Shown here piece after piece: positions 1 to 7,396 of a DNA stretch of 27,591 nucleotides. This DNA comes from an uncultured Clostridium sp. GTDB lineage: Bacteria > Bacillota > Clostridia > Clostridiales > Clostridiaceae. Location of the stretch: positions 1 to 27,591 of the forward strand of contig CALBDU010000055.1 of NCBI GenBank assembly GCA_937927335.1, read 5' to 3'. Each line of letters opens with the position of its first letter. Within the stretch, counting starts at the first letter, position 1. Under the pieces are notes generated by a model. It saw only the letters and a program-made list of their open reading frames with translations. It was not told the DNA's origin and did no database searches. The translations under genes and the position numbers were made by a program.

Positions 1-286
1 TCAAAGTGGTACCATCCAGCGGATCTACTGCTATGTCAAGTTCCGGCATATAATCGTTTCCTATACCAAGCTTTTGACCAATATAAAGCATTGGAGCATT
101 ATCCAGTTCACCCTCGCCAATAACTACCGTTCCTCTTATTGGCATCAAGCCAAAGGCTTTCTCCATGCCGTCTACCGCTGCCTGGTCTGCAGCAATCTTA
201 TCACCACGTCCCATATATTTTGCTGAGCTTAATGCAGCTGCTTCAGTGACCCTGGCTAATCCCATAGCTATATCAGTTTCTATCAT
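1..286 (-). CDS. glpX: Fructose-1,6-bisphosphatase class II, N-terminal part (runs off the window)
   Basis: The visible 95 residues begin MIETDIAMGLARVTEAAALS and contain GRGDKIAADQAAVDGM, the GEGELDNAPMLYIGQKLG block and the metal-binding DPLDGTTL motif, all characteristic of GlpX. The family hydrolyses fructose-1,6-bisphosphate to fructose-6-phosphate in gluconeogenesis, in the cytoplasm. The ATG at 284-286 is preceded by a GGGGG ribosome binding site, and a good SigA-type promoter lies 33-60 bp further upstream. The gene is truncated only by the window edge; its last two thirds lie to the left. No defect is visible in this portion. Confidence 0.93.
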   Translation of the reverse strand, partial: MIETDIAMGLARVTEAAALSSAKYMGRGDKIAADQAAVDGMEKAFGLMPIRGTVVIGEGELDNAPMLYIGQKLGIGNDYMPELDIAVDPLDGTTL

Positions 287-602
287 CTTTATACCCCCAT
301 AGTTTTATTACCGATATTATTATAACATACTGTTTACATATGACAAGTTTATTTTATTTTCATTAAAATTAAAAAAGTTTTTTACATTTTTCATCATTAC
401 ATTTATTTCCATATGCTGAAAAATCAAGTTTCGAGCGGATATTATATTTTTTTCTCATTGCTTAATCTGTAGTTTATCAACATAATTTCTGTTTTTTCTT
501 GTAAATAATTGTATATTAGTGACTTACGAAAGATCTGCACATTTGGTATATTTCTGTTAAAATAAGAATACGTCAAAAAAAAGAAAACGGAGGAATACAC
601 AA
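287..602. other. Divergent intergenic region between glpX and the Spo0E-like gene
   Basis: This AT-rich stretch of 316 bp holds the glpX promoter at its left and the GGAGGA ribosome binding site (589-594) of the small gene at its right. I see no open frame with a credible start, no tRNA-like fold and no clear riboswitch. A possible -10 (TATATT, 547-552) for the rightward gene has only a weak -35. Confidence 0.6.
319..346 (-). promoter_or_regulatory. SigA-type promoter of glpX
   Basis: On the minus strand there is TTGTCA (341-346), a 16-bp spacer and a perfect TATAAT (319-324). It lies 33 bp upstream of the glpX start codon and in the right orientation. Only sequence matching supports it. Confidence 0.65.
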
Positions 603-776
603 ATGAGCTGCCTGGATTTTGAAATTGAAGAATTGAGGAAAAAACTTAATTCTTTGGTAATAAATAATTCCCTCACTGATGAAAGGGTAATTTTCTTCAG
701 TCAGAAATTAGACATGCTATTGGTGAAATATGAAATTAGCAAATATTATGAGACAGAAAGAAAAAAGGCAGTGTGA
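603..776 (+). CDS. Spo0E-like sporulation regulatory protein (57 aa)
   Basis: This is a 57-residue protein beginning MSCLDFEIEELRKKLN. It carries the Spo0E-family signature SQKLDMLLVKY at residues 33-43, with Ser33-Gln34, Leu36-Asp37 and Tyr43 in the conserved positions. Spo0E-type proteins are small two-helix aspartyl-phosphate phosphatases that remove phosphate from Spo0A and so delay sporulation; that role here is inferred from family. The ATG at 603 follows GGAGGA with an 8-nt spacer. The TGA stop at 774-776 directly abuts the stop codon (777-779) of the opposing gene, and the last codons form half of that gene's terminator hairpin. The length is typical of the family. Confidence 0.8.
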   Translation: MSCLDFEIEELRKKLNSLVINNSLTDERVIFFSQKLDMLLVKYEISKYYETERKKAV

Positions 777-789
777 TTAAAACACTGCC
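767..789 (-). terminator. Terminator of the flavoprotein gene, embedded in the Spo0E-like coding end
   Basis: Stem GGCAGTGT (767-774) pairs perfectly with ACACTGCC (782-789) around a 7-nt loop. On the minus strand the hairpin is followed by a run of six T (761-766). There is no T-run in the plus direction, so it serves the leftward gene although it overlaps the rightward one. Confidence 0.75.
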
Positions 790-1337
790 CTGCAAAGCTC
801 CCTGCCTTTTTCACTGGCGGAGCTTTTTATATTTTCATTACTTTTAACCGGGTATTTATCTGTTTCTTCAGCATAAATACTTAAGAAAAACTCTGCATTG
901 ATCAATGAAAAAAACTGCTTCATAATGGCTTCACTATGTGAAAATTCTTTTTCACCTTTTAAGCCTGAGGTCATTAGTAAAACCCCTTTTTTCCTTTTCC
1001 CTTTAGGTTTATCCTTAAGGATAAACCTTCTGCTCCAGTAGGCCTGATATCTGTCTATAACCAGCTTCAAAGGTCCGGGCAAGGTTGTGAAATACATAGG
1101 TGACGCAACAATTACAGCATCACTGTTATCAATAGCATCGTAGATTTGTTCCATATCATCACTGATAACGCATTTTCCCGTTTTATAGCAGCCCTTGCAG
1201 TCAATACAGGGATTAATCCTCAATTTATAAACATTGATGAGCTCTATATCAGCGCTGCAATGCTGAAGAAAGCTGTCCAGAAGAATTTTAGTATTGCCAT
1301 TATTGTTTGGTGAAGAAAAAAGCACAGATATTTTCAA
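777..1337 (-). CDS. Iron-sulfur flavoprotein / NAD(P)H-dependent FMN reductase family
   Basis: This 186-residue flavodoxin-fold protein starts with KISVLFSSPNNNGNT, the phosphate-binding loop for FMN. Residues 44-56 (CIDCKGCYKTGKC) form a compact Cys-x2-Cys-x2-Cys-x5-Cys motif, as in Isf-type iron-sulfur flavoproteins that bind a 4Fe-4S cluster beside FMN. ASPMYFTTLPGPLK is the second flavin-contact region of the family. Such proteins are cytoplasmic electron carriers or reductases of oxygen, peroxide or other acceptors; the substrate cannot be told from sequence. The start is a TTG codon at 1335-1337, supported by GGAGAGGG 4-8 nt upstream. It follows the acidic hypothetical gene by 13 bp and is probably co-transcribed with it. 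Confidence 0.85.
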   Translation of the reverse strand: MKISVLFSSPNNNGNTKILLDSFLQHCSADIELINVYKLRINPCIDCKGCYKTGKCVISDDMEQIYDAIDNSDAVIVASPMYFTTLPGPLKLVIDRYQAYWSRRFILKDKPKGKRKKGVLLMTSGLKGEKEFSHSEAIMKQFFSLINAEFFLSIYAEETDKYPVKSNENIKSSASEKGRELCRAVF

Positions 1338-1350
1338 AATACCCTCTCCT

Positions 1351-1743
1351 TTATATACCCAACTTTACCAGCACATCCTCTATGTCTATATCCTCTTCCC
1401 CATTATAGAAAATTGCAATAAATTCACTGTAGTCATTGTCTTCTTCCATCTCATAGGATATAAACTGAGCTTTTACTTTCATTTCAGCCATTAAATCTTC
1501 TATAATATCCCCTACATTATCAACTGCAACTTCTGTAAGATATGGAATATAATAATCCTGGAACCAGGCTTCATCCTTTTCATCGCCTGCCTGGTCCTTT
1601 GCGTATGCTTCAGCTGCCTTAAGCTCCGTATCGTCGAAATCGTAATAAAACCTTACTGCAGCCAGATCCTTCTGTTGGCTTAGAATTTCTACATCACTCA
1701 AATCGTTGTCTTTTAGATAATTTATTATTTTTTCCTTATCCAT
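1351..1743 (-). CDS. Conserved-looking acidic hypothetical protein (130 aa)
   Basis: I do not recognise a characterised family. The 130-residue protein is strongly acidic, with predicted alternating helices and strands, no signal peptide and no membrane segment. It has no cysteine or histidine, which argues against a metal site. The ATG at 1741-1743 is preceded by GAGG with a 7-nt spacer. It is the first gene of a likely two-gene unit with the iron-sulfur flavoprotein, 13 bp downstream. Several TATAAT-like sequences lie in the AT-rich leader (1760-1810), but none has a convincing -35. Confidence 0.75.
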   Translation of the reverse strand: MDKEKIINYLKDNDLSDVEILSQQKDLAAVRFYYDFDDTELKAAEAYAKDQAGDEKDEAWFQDYYIPYLTEVAVDNVGDIIEDLMAEMKVKAQFISYEMEEDNDYSEFIAIFYNGEEDIDIEDVLVKLGI

Positions 1744-1995
1744 AATTTTACCTCACAAAAATTTTTTTTTGAATTATATACATAAATTATAACCTATAAA
1801 TATTATATTACATCATTTTACCATAGAAAATCTTTTATTACTATTATTTTTATGCTCATAAAATTTCACTAAAAAGTATAAAATTAAATTATTGAATATT
1901 TCAAATTTTATGTGATTTGCCAAAGTACTTTTTATTTTTTCAAAAAAGTATATAATCATTATTCGTAGAGAAATTCATTAAAGGAGGTTATATAA

Positions 1996-2895
1996 ATGAA
2001 CGTTAATTTAATTGGTGTTCCCATGTTTTTTGGTTCGGATGTAAGAGGAGTTGATTTCGGTCCGGAAAAGCTCAGAGAAAAAGATATCGATAGGATTATA
2101 AGAAAAAATAATCACAATGTTTATGATTTGGGAAATATTCATATAGAAAATGTTCCTGAAGACAAAAAATTCAATTATCATCCAAACATGAAATATCTGG
2201 AGCCTATTATGGAAGTCAACACTACTCTTGCACAACAGGTTTATAGTTCATTGACCTCCCACAGCTTCCCTTTTGTTGTTGGCGGAGATCACTCCCTGGG
2301 ACTTGGAAGTATCTCAGGAGCCAGCAAATATTATAATAAACTGGCAGTTATATGGGTAGATGCCCATGGCGATATAAATACACCTGAAACCTCTCCTACC
2401 GGCAATATTCATGGCATGCCCCTGGCTGCTGCTATGGGTCTTGGATATAAAGGTCTCACTGACCTTTATTACGAAGGTATTAAAGTCTCTCCGGAAAATG
2501 TATTTATAATTGGTGCCAGGGACCTGGATGAAGGTGAGGAGCAATTAATCAAAGAAATGAATCTTAACGTATATTCCACTGAAGACATCAAATTTAGAGG
2601 AATTGACAATATACTTGAAGAGATATATGAAACGTTGATAAACAACCAGGTAGATGCTGTACACTTGAGCTTTGACATTGACTGTCTGGATTCTGATCTT
2701 GTTCCTGGAACAGGCACCCCGGTGAAGGATGGAATGTCTACTGACCAGGCAAAATATCTTCTTAGATACCTTATGTCTACAAATCTGGTTAAATCATTGG
2801 ATTTTGTGGAATTAAACTCTGCACTGGACAAGGACGATTCCACTGCGGATCTGGTAATTGATTTAATTGACTGGACCTTTAAATATTTGCAATAA
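1996..2895 (+). CDS. rocF: Arginase
   Basis: The 299-residue protein has the full ureohydrolase metal site: GGDHS (His99), WVDAHGD (Asp122, His124, Asp126) and SFDIDCLD (Asp227, Asp229). GNIHGMP around His139 is the arginase version of the substrate loop and favours arginase over agmatinase. Arginase hydrolyses L-arginine to ornithine and urea with two Mn2+ in the cytoplasm; in Firmicutes it feeds arginine catabolism. The usual EVNP near the C-terminus reads ELNS here. Length matches Bacillus RocF. The ATG follows AAAGGAGG, and a TATAAT (1951-1956) with a poor -35 lies upstream. No sigma-54 (-24/-12) promoter was seen. It ends in a strong terminator. Confidence 0.92.
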   Translation: MNVNLIGVPMFFGSDVRGVDFGPEKLREKDIDRIIRKNNHNVYDLGNIHIENVPEDKKFNYHPNMKYLEPIMEVNTTLAQQVYSSLTSHSFPFVVGGDHSLGLGSISGASKYYNKLAVIWVDAHGDINTPETSPTGNIHGMPLAAAMGLGYKGLTDLYYEGIKVSPENVFIIGARDLDEGEEQLIKEMNLNVYSTEDIKFRGIDNILEEIYETLINNQVDAVHLSFDIDCLDSDLVPGTGTPVKDGMSTDQAKYLLRYLMSTNLVKSLDFVELNSALDKDDSTADLVIDLIDWTFKYLQ

Positions 2896-2900
2896 AAGCT

Positions 2901-2926
2901 AAGCGGGCATAAAGCCCGCTTTTTTT
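2901..2926 (+). terminator. Rho-independent terminator of rocF
   Basis: Stem AGCGGGC (2902-2908) pairs with GCCCGCT (2914-2920) around ATAAA and is followed by T6 (2921-2926). The T-run overlaps the stop codon (2925-2927) of the convergent fprA gene. The minus-strand side has only a broken T-tract, so it is a weaker terminator for fprA. Confidence 0.88.
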
Positions 2927-4097
2927 ATAATAATTCTATAAATTTGTCAGCAAATTCTGCTCCCTTTGCATAATCCTCACTGCCAGGCACAAACTTAAAC
3001 CTTAAGCCTTCTTCCAGAACTTTAAACTTCAAGGATTTAAGCCTTTCTGTAAGCATTGGGACTCCTTCTCCGCTCCATCCATAGGAACCAAAGGCTGCTG
3101 CTGCCTTACCTCTGTTGGTTATTGCTGATACCAGTGACAGCATATCCCAGGCAGGCTTTACTGCATCCTGATTGATAGTAGGTGAACCAACCATGAGCCC
3201 TGCTGCATTTTCCACAGCAGCTATTATATCATTCATGTCCATTTCAGTTATATCCCTTGCTTCAGCTTTTATTCCCTTTGAATTTATCCTGTCAGCAAGA
3301 TATTTTGCCATATTTTCTGTATTTCTATAAGCCGATATATAGAATATCTCCACTTTCTTCTCGGCAGGTGCGTCAACCTTTGCCCATTCCTTGTAGAGCT
3401 TCATATACTTATTTATATCATCAATATGGATTGGTCCATGGCTTGGGCATACCATATCCAGCTTAAGATCTTTAATTTTGTCCAGACCCATATTAACAAA
3501 TTTTTTAAATGGTCCCATTATGCAGTCAAAGTAATATTTCATTTCTTCCACATAATCCCCTGCAGCTCCATCTAATAATGAACCCTCAGGACAGTAGTGG
3601 CATCCAAGGAAGTCACAGGTAAATAAAACATTGCTTTCAACGGCGTAAGTAAACATTGTATCAGGCCAGTGAAGATTTGGAGCCTGTATAAATTTCAAGG
3701 TTGTTTTTCCTAATGAAAGCTCAGCAGGAGCTACTTCTCCGTTAATATCGGAATTTGTAATATCCTTGGAATATATGAGAGCTGCCTTTGAAGCAATAAC
3801 CTTTGCTTCAGGATACTTTGCCATTAATTTTGAAAGTGATCCGCTATGGTCAAGCTCAGTATGCTGAACAATAATATAGTCTACCTTTTTATCACCTATA
3901 ACCTCTTTTATATTCTTCAGATATTCGTCAAAATAACCATTTTTAACTGTGTCCACCAATGCTATTTTTTCATCATTAATCAAATATGCATTATATGTAG
4001 TTCCTCTTTTTGTATTCATTATTATATCGAATACTCTTAAATCGGGATTTCTTACCCCAACAGAATAAATATTATCTTTTATTAAAAAACTGCTCAT
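2925..4097 (-). CDS. fprA: A-type flavoprotein (flavodiiron oxygen/NO reductase)
   Basis: The protein has an N-terminal metallo-beta-lactamase-like diiron domain and a C-terminal flavodoxin domain (from about residue 249, FYISAYRNTENMAKYL). The iron ligands are in family positions: His79-x-Glu81-x-Asp83-His84, His143, Asp162 and His220 in SHGPIH. Flavodiiron proteins reduce O2 to water, or NO to N2O, in anaerobes, receiving electrons from rubredoxin or related carriers. The start chosen is the ATG at 4095-4097 (MSSFLIKDN, 390 aa): it has AGGAGG nine nt upstream, whereas the in-frame ATG 12 codons earlier lacks one. A promoter and a Fur/PerR-like palindrome precede it, consistent with oxidative-stress control. 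It ends convergently with rocF. Confidence 0.92.
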   Translation of the reverse strand: MSSFLIKDNIYSVGVRNPDLRVFDIIMNTKRGTTYNAYLINDEKIALVDTVKNGYFDEYLKNIKEVIGDKKVDYIIVQHTELDHSGSLSKLMAKYPEAKVIASKAALIYSKDITNSDINGEVAPAELSLGKTTLKFIQAPNLHWPDTMFTYAVESNVLFTCDFLGCHYCPEGSLLDGAAGDYVEEMKYYFDCIMGPFKKFVNMGLDKIKDLKLDMVCPSHGPIHIDDINKYMKLYKEWAKVDAPAEKKVEIFYISAYRNTENMAKYLADRINSKGIKAEARDITEMDMNDIIAAVENAAGLMVGSPTINQDAVKPAWDMLSLVSAITNRGKAAAAFGSYGWSGEGVPMLTERLKSLKFKVLEEGLRFKFVPGSEDYAKGAEFADKFIELL

Positions 4098-4138
4098 AAT
4101 ATTGTACCTCCTAAACTTATATTTAATTTCCAATATTT

Positions 4139-4167
4139 ATTATAGCATATTATCAATAGTTTATAAA
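4139..4167 (-). promoter_or_regulatory. Promoter of fprA
   Basis: On the minus strand, TATAAT (4139-4144) lies 17 bp from TTTATA (4162-4167, four of six consensus bases). It is 41 bp upstream of the chosen start codon. The -10 is perfect and the -35 weak. Confidence 0.45.
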
Positions 4168-4171
4168 TAGT

Positions 4172-4184
4172 AATAATGATTATT
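4172..4184. promoter_or_regulatory. Fur/PerR-type palindrome upstream of fprA
   Basis: AATAAT-G-ATTATT is a perfect 6-1-6 inverted repeat, the core shared by Fur boxes (TGATAATnATTATCA) and PerR boxes (TTATAATnATTATAA). It sits four bp upstream of the candidate -35 of fprA. In AT-rich DNA such a palindrome could arise by chance. Confidence 0.4.
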
Positions 4185-4199
4185 TTTTAATATGTATTA

Positions 4200-6497
4200 T
4201 TATGATACAAGCTTTGATTTTTTGCCTTTAAAAAAGATGTACTCAAAATGTAAGGCTCTGGTTAATGCTACATATAGTATTTTTTTATCCAGTTCATTTT
4301 CCTGATAGTTTTCATCATTGCAGTTATAAATGATGCTGCAGTCAAATTCAAGTCCCTTAGTAAGATATGATGGAATGATTATTCTATCCTGCTTAATTTT
4401 TTTATCATTTTCCTTAACCAGCTCCCACTTGCTGCTGCTATATTTTTTTATTAATTCATTGATTTTCTTACATTCCTCATAAGACCTGCCAATTACAGCT
4501 ATGCTTCTTTTGCCGCTGGTTAAAATTTCTTCAAGAATTCTATCCAGATGCTGTACAAACTCAGCACCGGCAGTGAATTCAATCACCTCCGGCGGCTTAC
4601 CATGCCTTAATACAGGCTTTGCTGGTTCCAGGCATTGAAGCTGCTTTTTTAGTACTATATTGGCAAATTTAATTATCTCCACAGTTGACCTGTAGCTCTG
4701 TGACAATACCACATAATCTGAATTACCGTTAAAAACCGAAGCTATCAGGCTGTTAAAGTCCTTTATACCTTTATAGTAATAAATTCCCTGTCCCAGATCT
4801 CCTACAGCTGTTATGGAATTATTCACACTAATCTCCTTAAGAACAATAAATTGAAATTGGCTGTAATCCTGTGCCTCATCCAGGGTTATATGCTTATATT
4901 TATATTTTTCCGGCACCCCTTCAATTTTAAATTTCAAATACATGATAGCTGAAAGATCATCTGAATCTATTAACCCCTTGCTGCTGTTTTCTGAAATTTC
5001 TTCCAGTATATATTTTAAAAGCTCAGGAGCTATGTCCTCAGTGGATATACTCTTTAGAAAATCCTCATTGTGAAACAATTCAAAATAGGTACCCTTAATA
5101 CCATGGTGAAGCCAATTTTCAAAATAATCATCAAAGGATTTCTTTCCTTCCCTGGCTATTTCTTTTTTCTTTTTATCTCTTTCATCGTATAATTCAATAA
5201 GTATTTTTCTTCTTTCTGGACAATCCTCCCTAAGCTTCTTTTCTCTGCTAACCATGTATTGACAAGTAAAATCAAGCTTATCCTGAATTAAGCTGATTTT
5301 TTCCTGTAATTTTAAAGATAGATATCTTTTTATTTCCCTTTTTCTCTGATTAAAAGGGAGATTAGACATATCCTTTAAAAACAGCCTTTCTAATTCCTCT
5401 CTTTTAAATAAGGTATGCTGCTGTACTTTAATATCAGATACTTTGATATCCTCCTTTTCCAAATAGCACAAGTATTTGTCCAGCAGTGCCTTATAGTTTA
5501 GAGAGCCTTTAAAATTACTGCTTTCAACCATAAAGTTTATATCATTGCCCCTTAAGGAGCTTCCTTCCATAATTAAAGCCAGCTTTTTATCCTTGGATAT
5601 AACCTTATCCTTTATTCCTGTTACCTCCAAAGCAAGCTCCTCGAAGGTGCACTGCTTTACATCATCGATGCCCAATTCTGGCAGCACCTGTGATATATAA
5701 TCCAGAAACAATTTGTTTGGTGCCAGTACCAGTATGTCTTTTCCGGACATTTTGCCTTTATACTTGTAGAGAAGATAAGCCAACCTGTGAAGAGCTACTG
5801 TAGTCTTGCCGGAGCCAGCTGAGCCCTGTAGAAAAAGAGGCTTGTTTTTATCAGCCCTTATCACCTGGTTTTGCTCCTTTTGTATAGTTGCCACCACATC
5901 CTTTAACTTTGAACCGGTACTTTCCTCTAAATTAATCTTTAAAAATTCATCCACCAAGGCATTCCCTTCAGCATTTCCCTGGTTTAAGATGATTTCATTT
6001 ATGCCTTCATCAAAGGCGTCTATTAATACGCCATTTTTTATAAGATATTTTCTCTTAAGGCTGAGTTCCCCGCTTATTACTCCTTCTGGAGATGTGTAAT
6101 ATGCATCACCATAGGTACCGCTGTAATATAGTTCTGCAATAGGGGCTCTCCAGTCTATGACTTTCTCTTCACCTTGGAAAAAATCTCCCAGTCCAAATTT
6201 TCCTATATAAAAGCATTCCTTGCTTCTTTTATATTCTCTGAAATCCACTCTTCCAAAGTACGGCTGTGATTTAGCCTCTATAAATTTCTCAAAGTTTTTA
6301 TGGGTAATGCTGTACAGCTTCTCTTTAATATCAAGCTCTTCGTTATACCTGCCTTTAGCGGCCTTTCTTATTTCATCTATATCAGCTTTAAGCTTAATAT
6401 CCTCATTACTTGTTTTATTAATCTCCTCTTCCAGCCAGTTTATAGTTTCTGTCAATTTCTGTTTTTCCAATTCCATATCTTTCGTATCTAATGCCAA
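4200..6497 (-). CDS. helD: HelD-like RNA polymerase-associated UvrD-family ATPase
   Basis: This 765-residue protein opens with a long charged coiled coil (about residues 5-65), followed by the HelD-typical YIGKFGLGD and VIDWRAPIAELYY block (97-125). Walker A is GSAGSGKT (225-232), motif II is LDEAQD, motif III is VGDLGQGIYYYKG, and motifs IV-VI appear as SQSYRST, LTKGLEF and YVALTRA. HelD uses ATP to pull stalled or hibernating RNA polymerase off DNA and recycle it; that is family knowledge. A start at TTG (6495-6497) is supported by GAGG seven nt upstream, and a TATAAT lies at 6528-6533 on the same strand. It is divergent from the CC-motif gene and upstream of fprA, with a 102-bp gap containing the fprA promoter. 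Confidence 0.88.
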   Translation of the reverse strand: MALDTKDMELEKQKLTETINWLEEEINKTSNEDIKLKADIDEIRKAAKGRYNEELDIKEKLYSITHKNFEKFIEAKSQPYFGRVDFREYKRSKECFYIGKFGLGDFFQGEEKVIDWRAPIAELYYSGTYGDAYYTSPEGVISGELSLKRKYLIKNGVLIDAFDEGINEIILNQGNAEGNALVDEFLKINLEESTGSKLKDVVATIQKEQNQVIRADKNKPLFLQGSAGSGKTTVALHRLAYLLYKYKGKMSGKDILVLAPNKLFLDYISQVLPELGIDDVKQCTFEELALEVTGIKDKVISKDKKLALIMEGSSLRGNDINFMVESSNFKGSLNYKALLDKYLCYLEKEDIKVSDIKVQQHTLFKREELERLFLKDMSNLPFNQRKREIKRYLSLKLQEKISLIQDKLDFTCQYMVSREKKLREDCPERRKILIELYDERDKKKKEIAREGKKSFDDYFENWLHHGIKGTYFELFHNEDFLKSISTEDIAPELLKYILEEISENSSKGLIDSDDLSAIMYLKFKIEGVPEKYKYKHITLDEAQDYSQFQFIVLKEISVNNSITAVGDLGQGIYYYKGIKDFNSLIASVFNGNSDYVVLSQSYRSTVEIIKFANIVLKKQLQCLEPAKPVLRHGKPPEVIEFTAGAEFVQHLDRILEEILTSGKRSIAVIGRSYEECKKINELIKKYSSSKWELVKENDKKIKQDRIIIPSYLTKGLEFDCSIIYNCNDENYQENELDKKILYVALTRALHFEYIFFKGKKSKLVS

Positions 6498-6539
6498 TTT
6501 AACACCTCATTAAACAATCTCCTAAATATTATATCAGAT

Positions 6540-6568
6540 TTGACTTAATAAATTGTATATATTATTAT
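6540..6568 (+). promoter_or_regulatory. Promoter of the CC-motif protein
   Basis: TTGACT (6540-6545), a 17-bp spacer and TATTAT (6563-6568) match a SigA promoter at five of six bases in both boxes. They lie just ahead of the AGGAGG at 6586-6591. Confidence 0.5.
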
Positions 6569-6599
6569 AATTACAGGTTATATTCAGGAGGTAATGGAT

Positions 6600-6902
6600 A
6601 TGGTAATAATTGAAGAAAAGGCATTAAATGCAGCAAGAGAAAAGAACGGTTCATTTGTGGTTAAAACGATAGCAACCTCAGGGGGATGCTGTGACATGGA
6701 TGTTAAGGATATTATAGTTGAGCTTAAAGATAATTTCAAAGGAACAGACAAACACTTTGAAATCTTTGAATTTGAAGGAATAAAAATATTTATAGAAAAA
6801 TACCTTTATATGGATGAACATATTGAGGTATATGAAAGATTCAAGCTGCCCCTTATTGGAAGCATTTTTAAAGTAAAGGGAGTATCAGTAAAATACATGT
6901 AA
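6600..6902 (+). CDS. Small CC-motif protein, possibly of the HesB/IscA-like CC/Se family
   Basis: This is a protein of 100 residues. The start is placed at ATG 6600 (MVIIEEKAL) because AGGAGG (6586-6591) is eight nt upstream; the in-frame ATG at 6594 is only two nt from it. The layout is an N-terminal helix, a strand, a GGCCDMDV motif with adjacent cysteines, a variable acidic segment, and FEFEGIKIFIEKYLYM. This resembles the small CC/Se-motif proteins in which one cysteine can be replaced by selenocysteine, themselves similar in plan to HesB/IscA. A redox or metal-binding role is an inference. It is a single gene with its own promoter and a strong bidirectional terminator. Confidence 0.6.
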   Translation: MVIIEEKALNAAREKNGSFVVKTIATSGGCCDMDVKDIIVELKDNFKGTDKHFEIFEFEGIKIFIEKYLYMDEHIEVYERFKLPLIGSIFKVKGVSVKYM

Positions 6903-6928
6903 AAAAAGTGCAGATCACTGCACTTTTT
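6903..6928. terminator. Bidirectional terminator between the CC-motif gene and def
   Basis: GTGCAG (6908-6913) pairs with CTGCAC (6918-6923) around ATCA, flanked by A-run and T-run that extend the stem to 11 bp. It is symmetric, so it can end both converging transcripts; the def stop codon follows at 6929. Confidence 0.88.
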
Positions 6929-7396
6929 CTATTCCTCTTCAAGTCTATATATTTTTTTTGCCTTATCAATGTAAAGAACACCATCCAGGTGATCTATTTC
7001 ATGGCACAAAGCTCTGGCAAGGAGCCCTTCCCCTTTGACCTCAATTTCTTCTCCATTAATATTCAATGCCTTTACTACAACCCTTTTAGGCCTTTCCACA
7101 ATGCCCTCGAAGCCGGGGTAGCTCAGGCACCCCTCTGAATTCTTTTCTTTTCCGGACTTTTTTACAATCTTAGGATTTATTAGCACAATTTCAGAACTTC
7201 CATCCTTCATATCTATAATTACAACCTTTTTCAAGGCACCGATCTGAGGAGCTGCCAGACCTATTCCGGGAGCTGCCCTTAAGGTATCCCTCAGATCATT
7301 TATTAAATTTTTAATATCATCATCAATTTTTTCAACATTTCTGCTAACCCTCTGAAGATTCTTATCTCCAAAAAGCAATATTCCCTTTACCGCCAT
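6929..7396 (-). CDS. def: Peptide deformylase
   Basis: All three deformylase motifs are present: GIGLAAPQ (44-51), EGCLS (88-92, metal ligand Cys90) and HEIDH (132-136, two His ligands and catalytic Glu). The enzyme removes the formyl group from the N-terminal methionine of new proteins, with Fe2+ or a similar metal. The start is placed at ATG 7394-7396 (MAVKGILLFGD, 155 aa), matching the family N-terminus; GGGGGA lies 12 nt upstream, somewhat far. A longer frame to 7465 has no family resemblance. The gene overlaps the end of the radical SAM gene by 35 bp, implying translational coupling. It lacks its usual fmt/priA neighbours. Confidence 0.92.
   Translation of the reverse strand: MAVKGILLFGDKNLQRVSRNVEKIDDDIKNLINDLRDTLRAAPGIGLAAPQIGALKKVVIIDMKDGSSEIVLINPKIVKKSGKEKNSEGCLSYPGFEGIVERPKRVVVKALNINGEEIEVKGEGLLARALCHEIDHLDGVLYIDKAKKIYRLEEE

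Noticed and set aside
1744..1995. Sigma-54 (-24/-12) promoter for arginase, as for some rocF-type genes in Bacillus
   Set aside because: No TGGCAC-N5-TTGC pattern was found; only a TATAAT with a weak -35 is visible.
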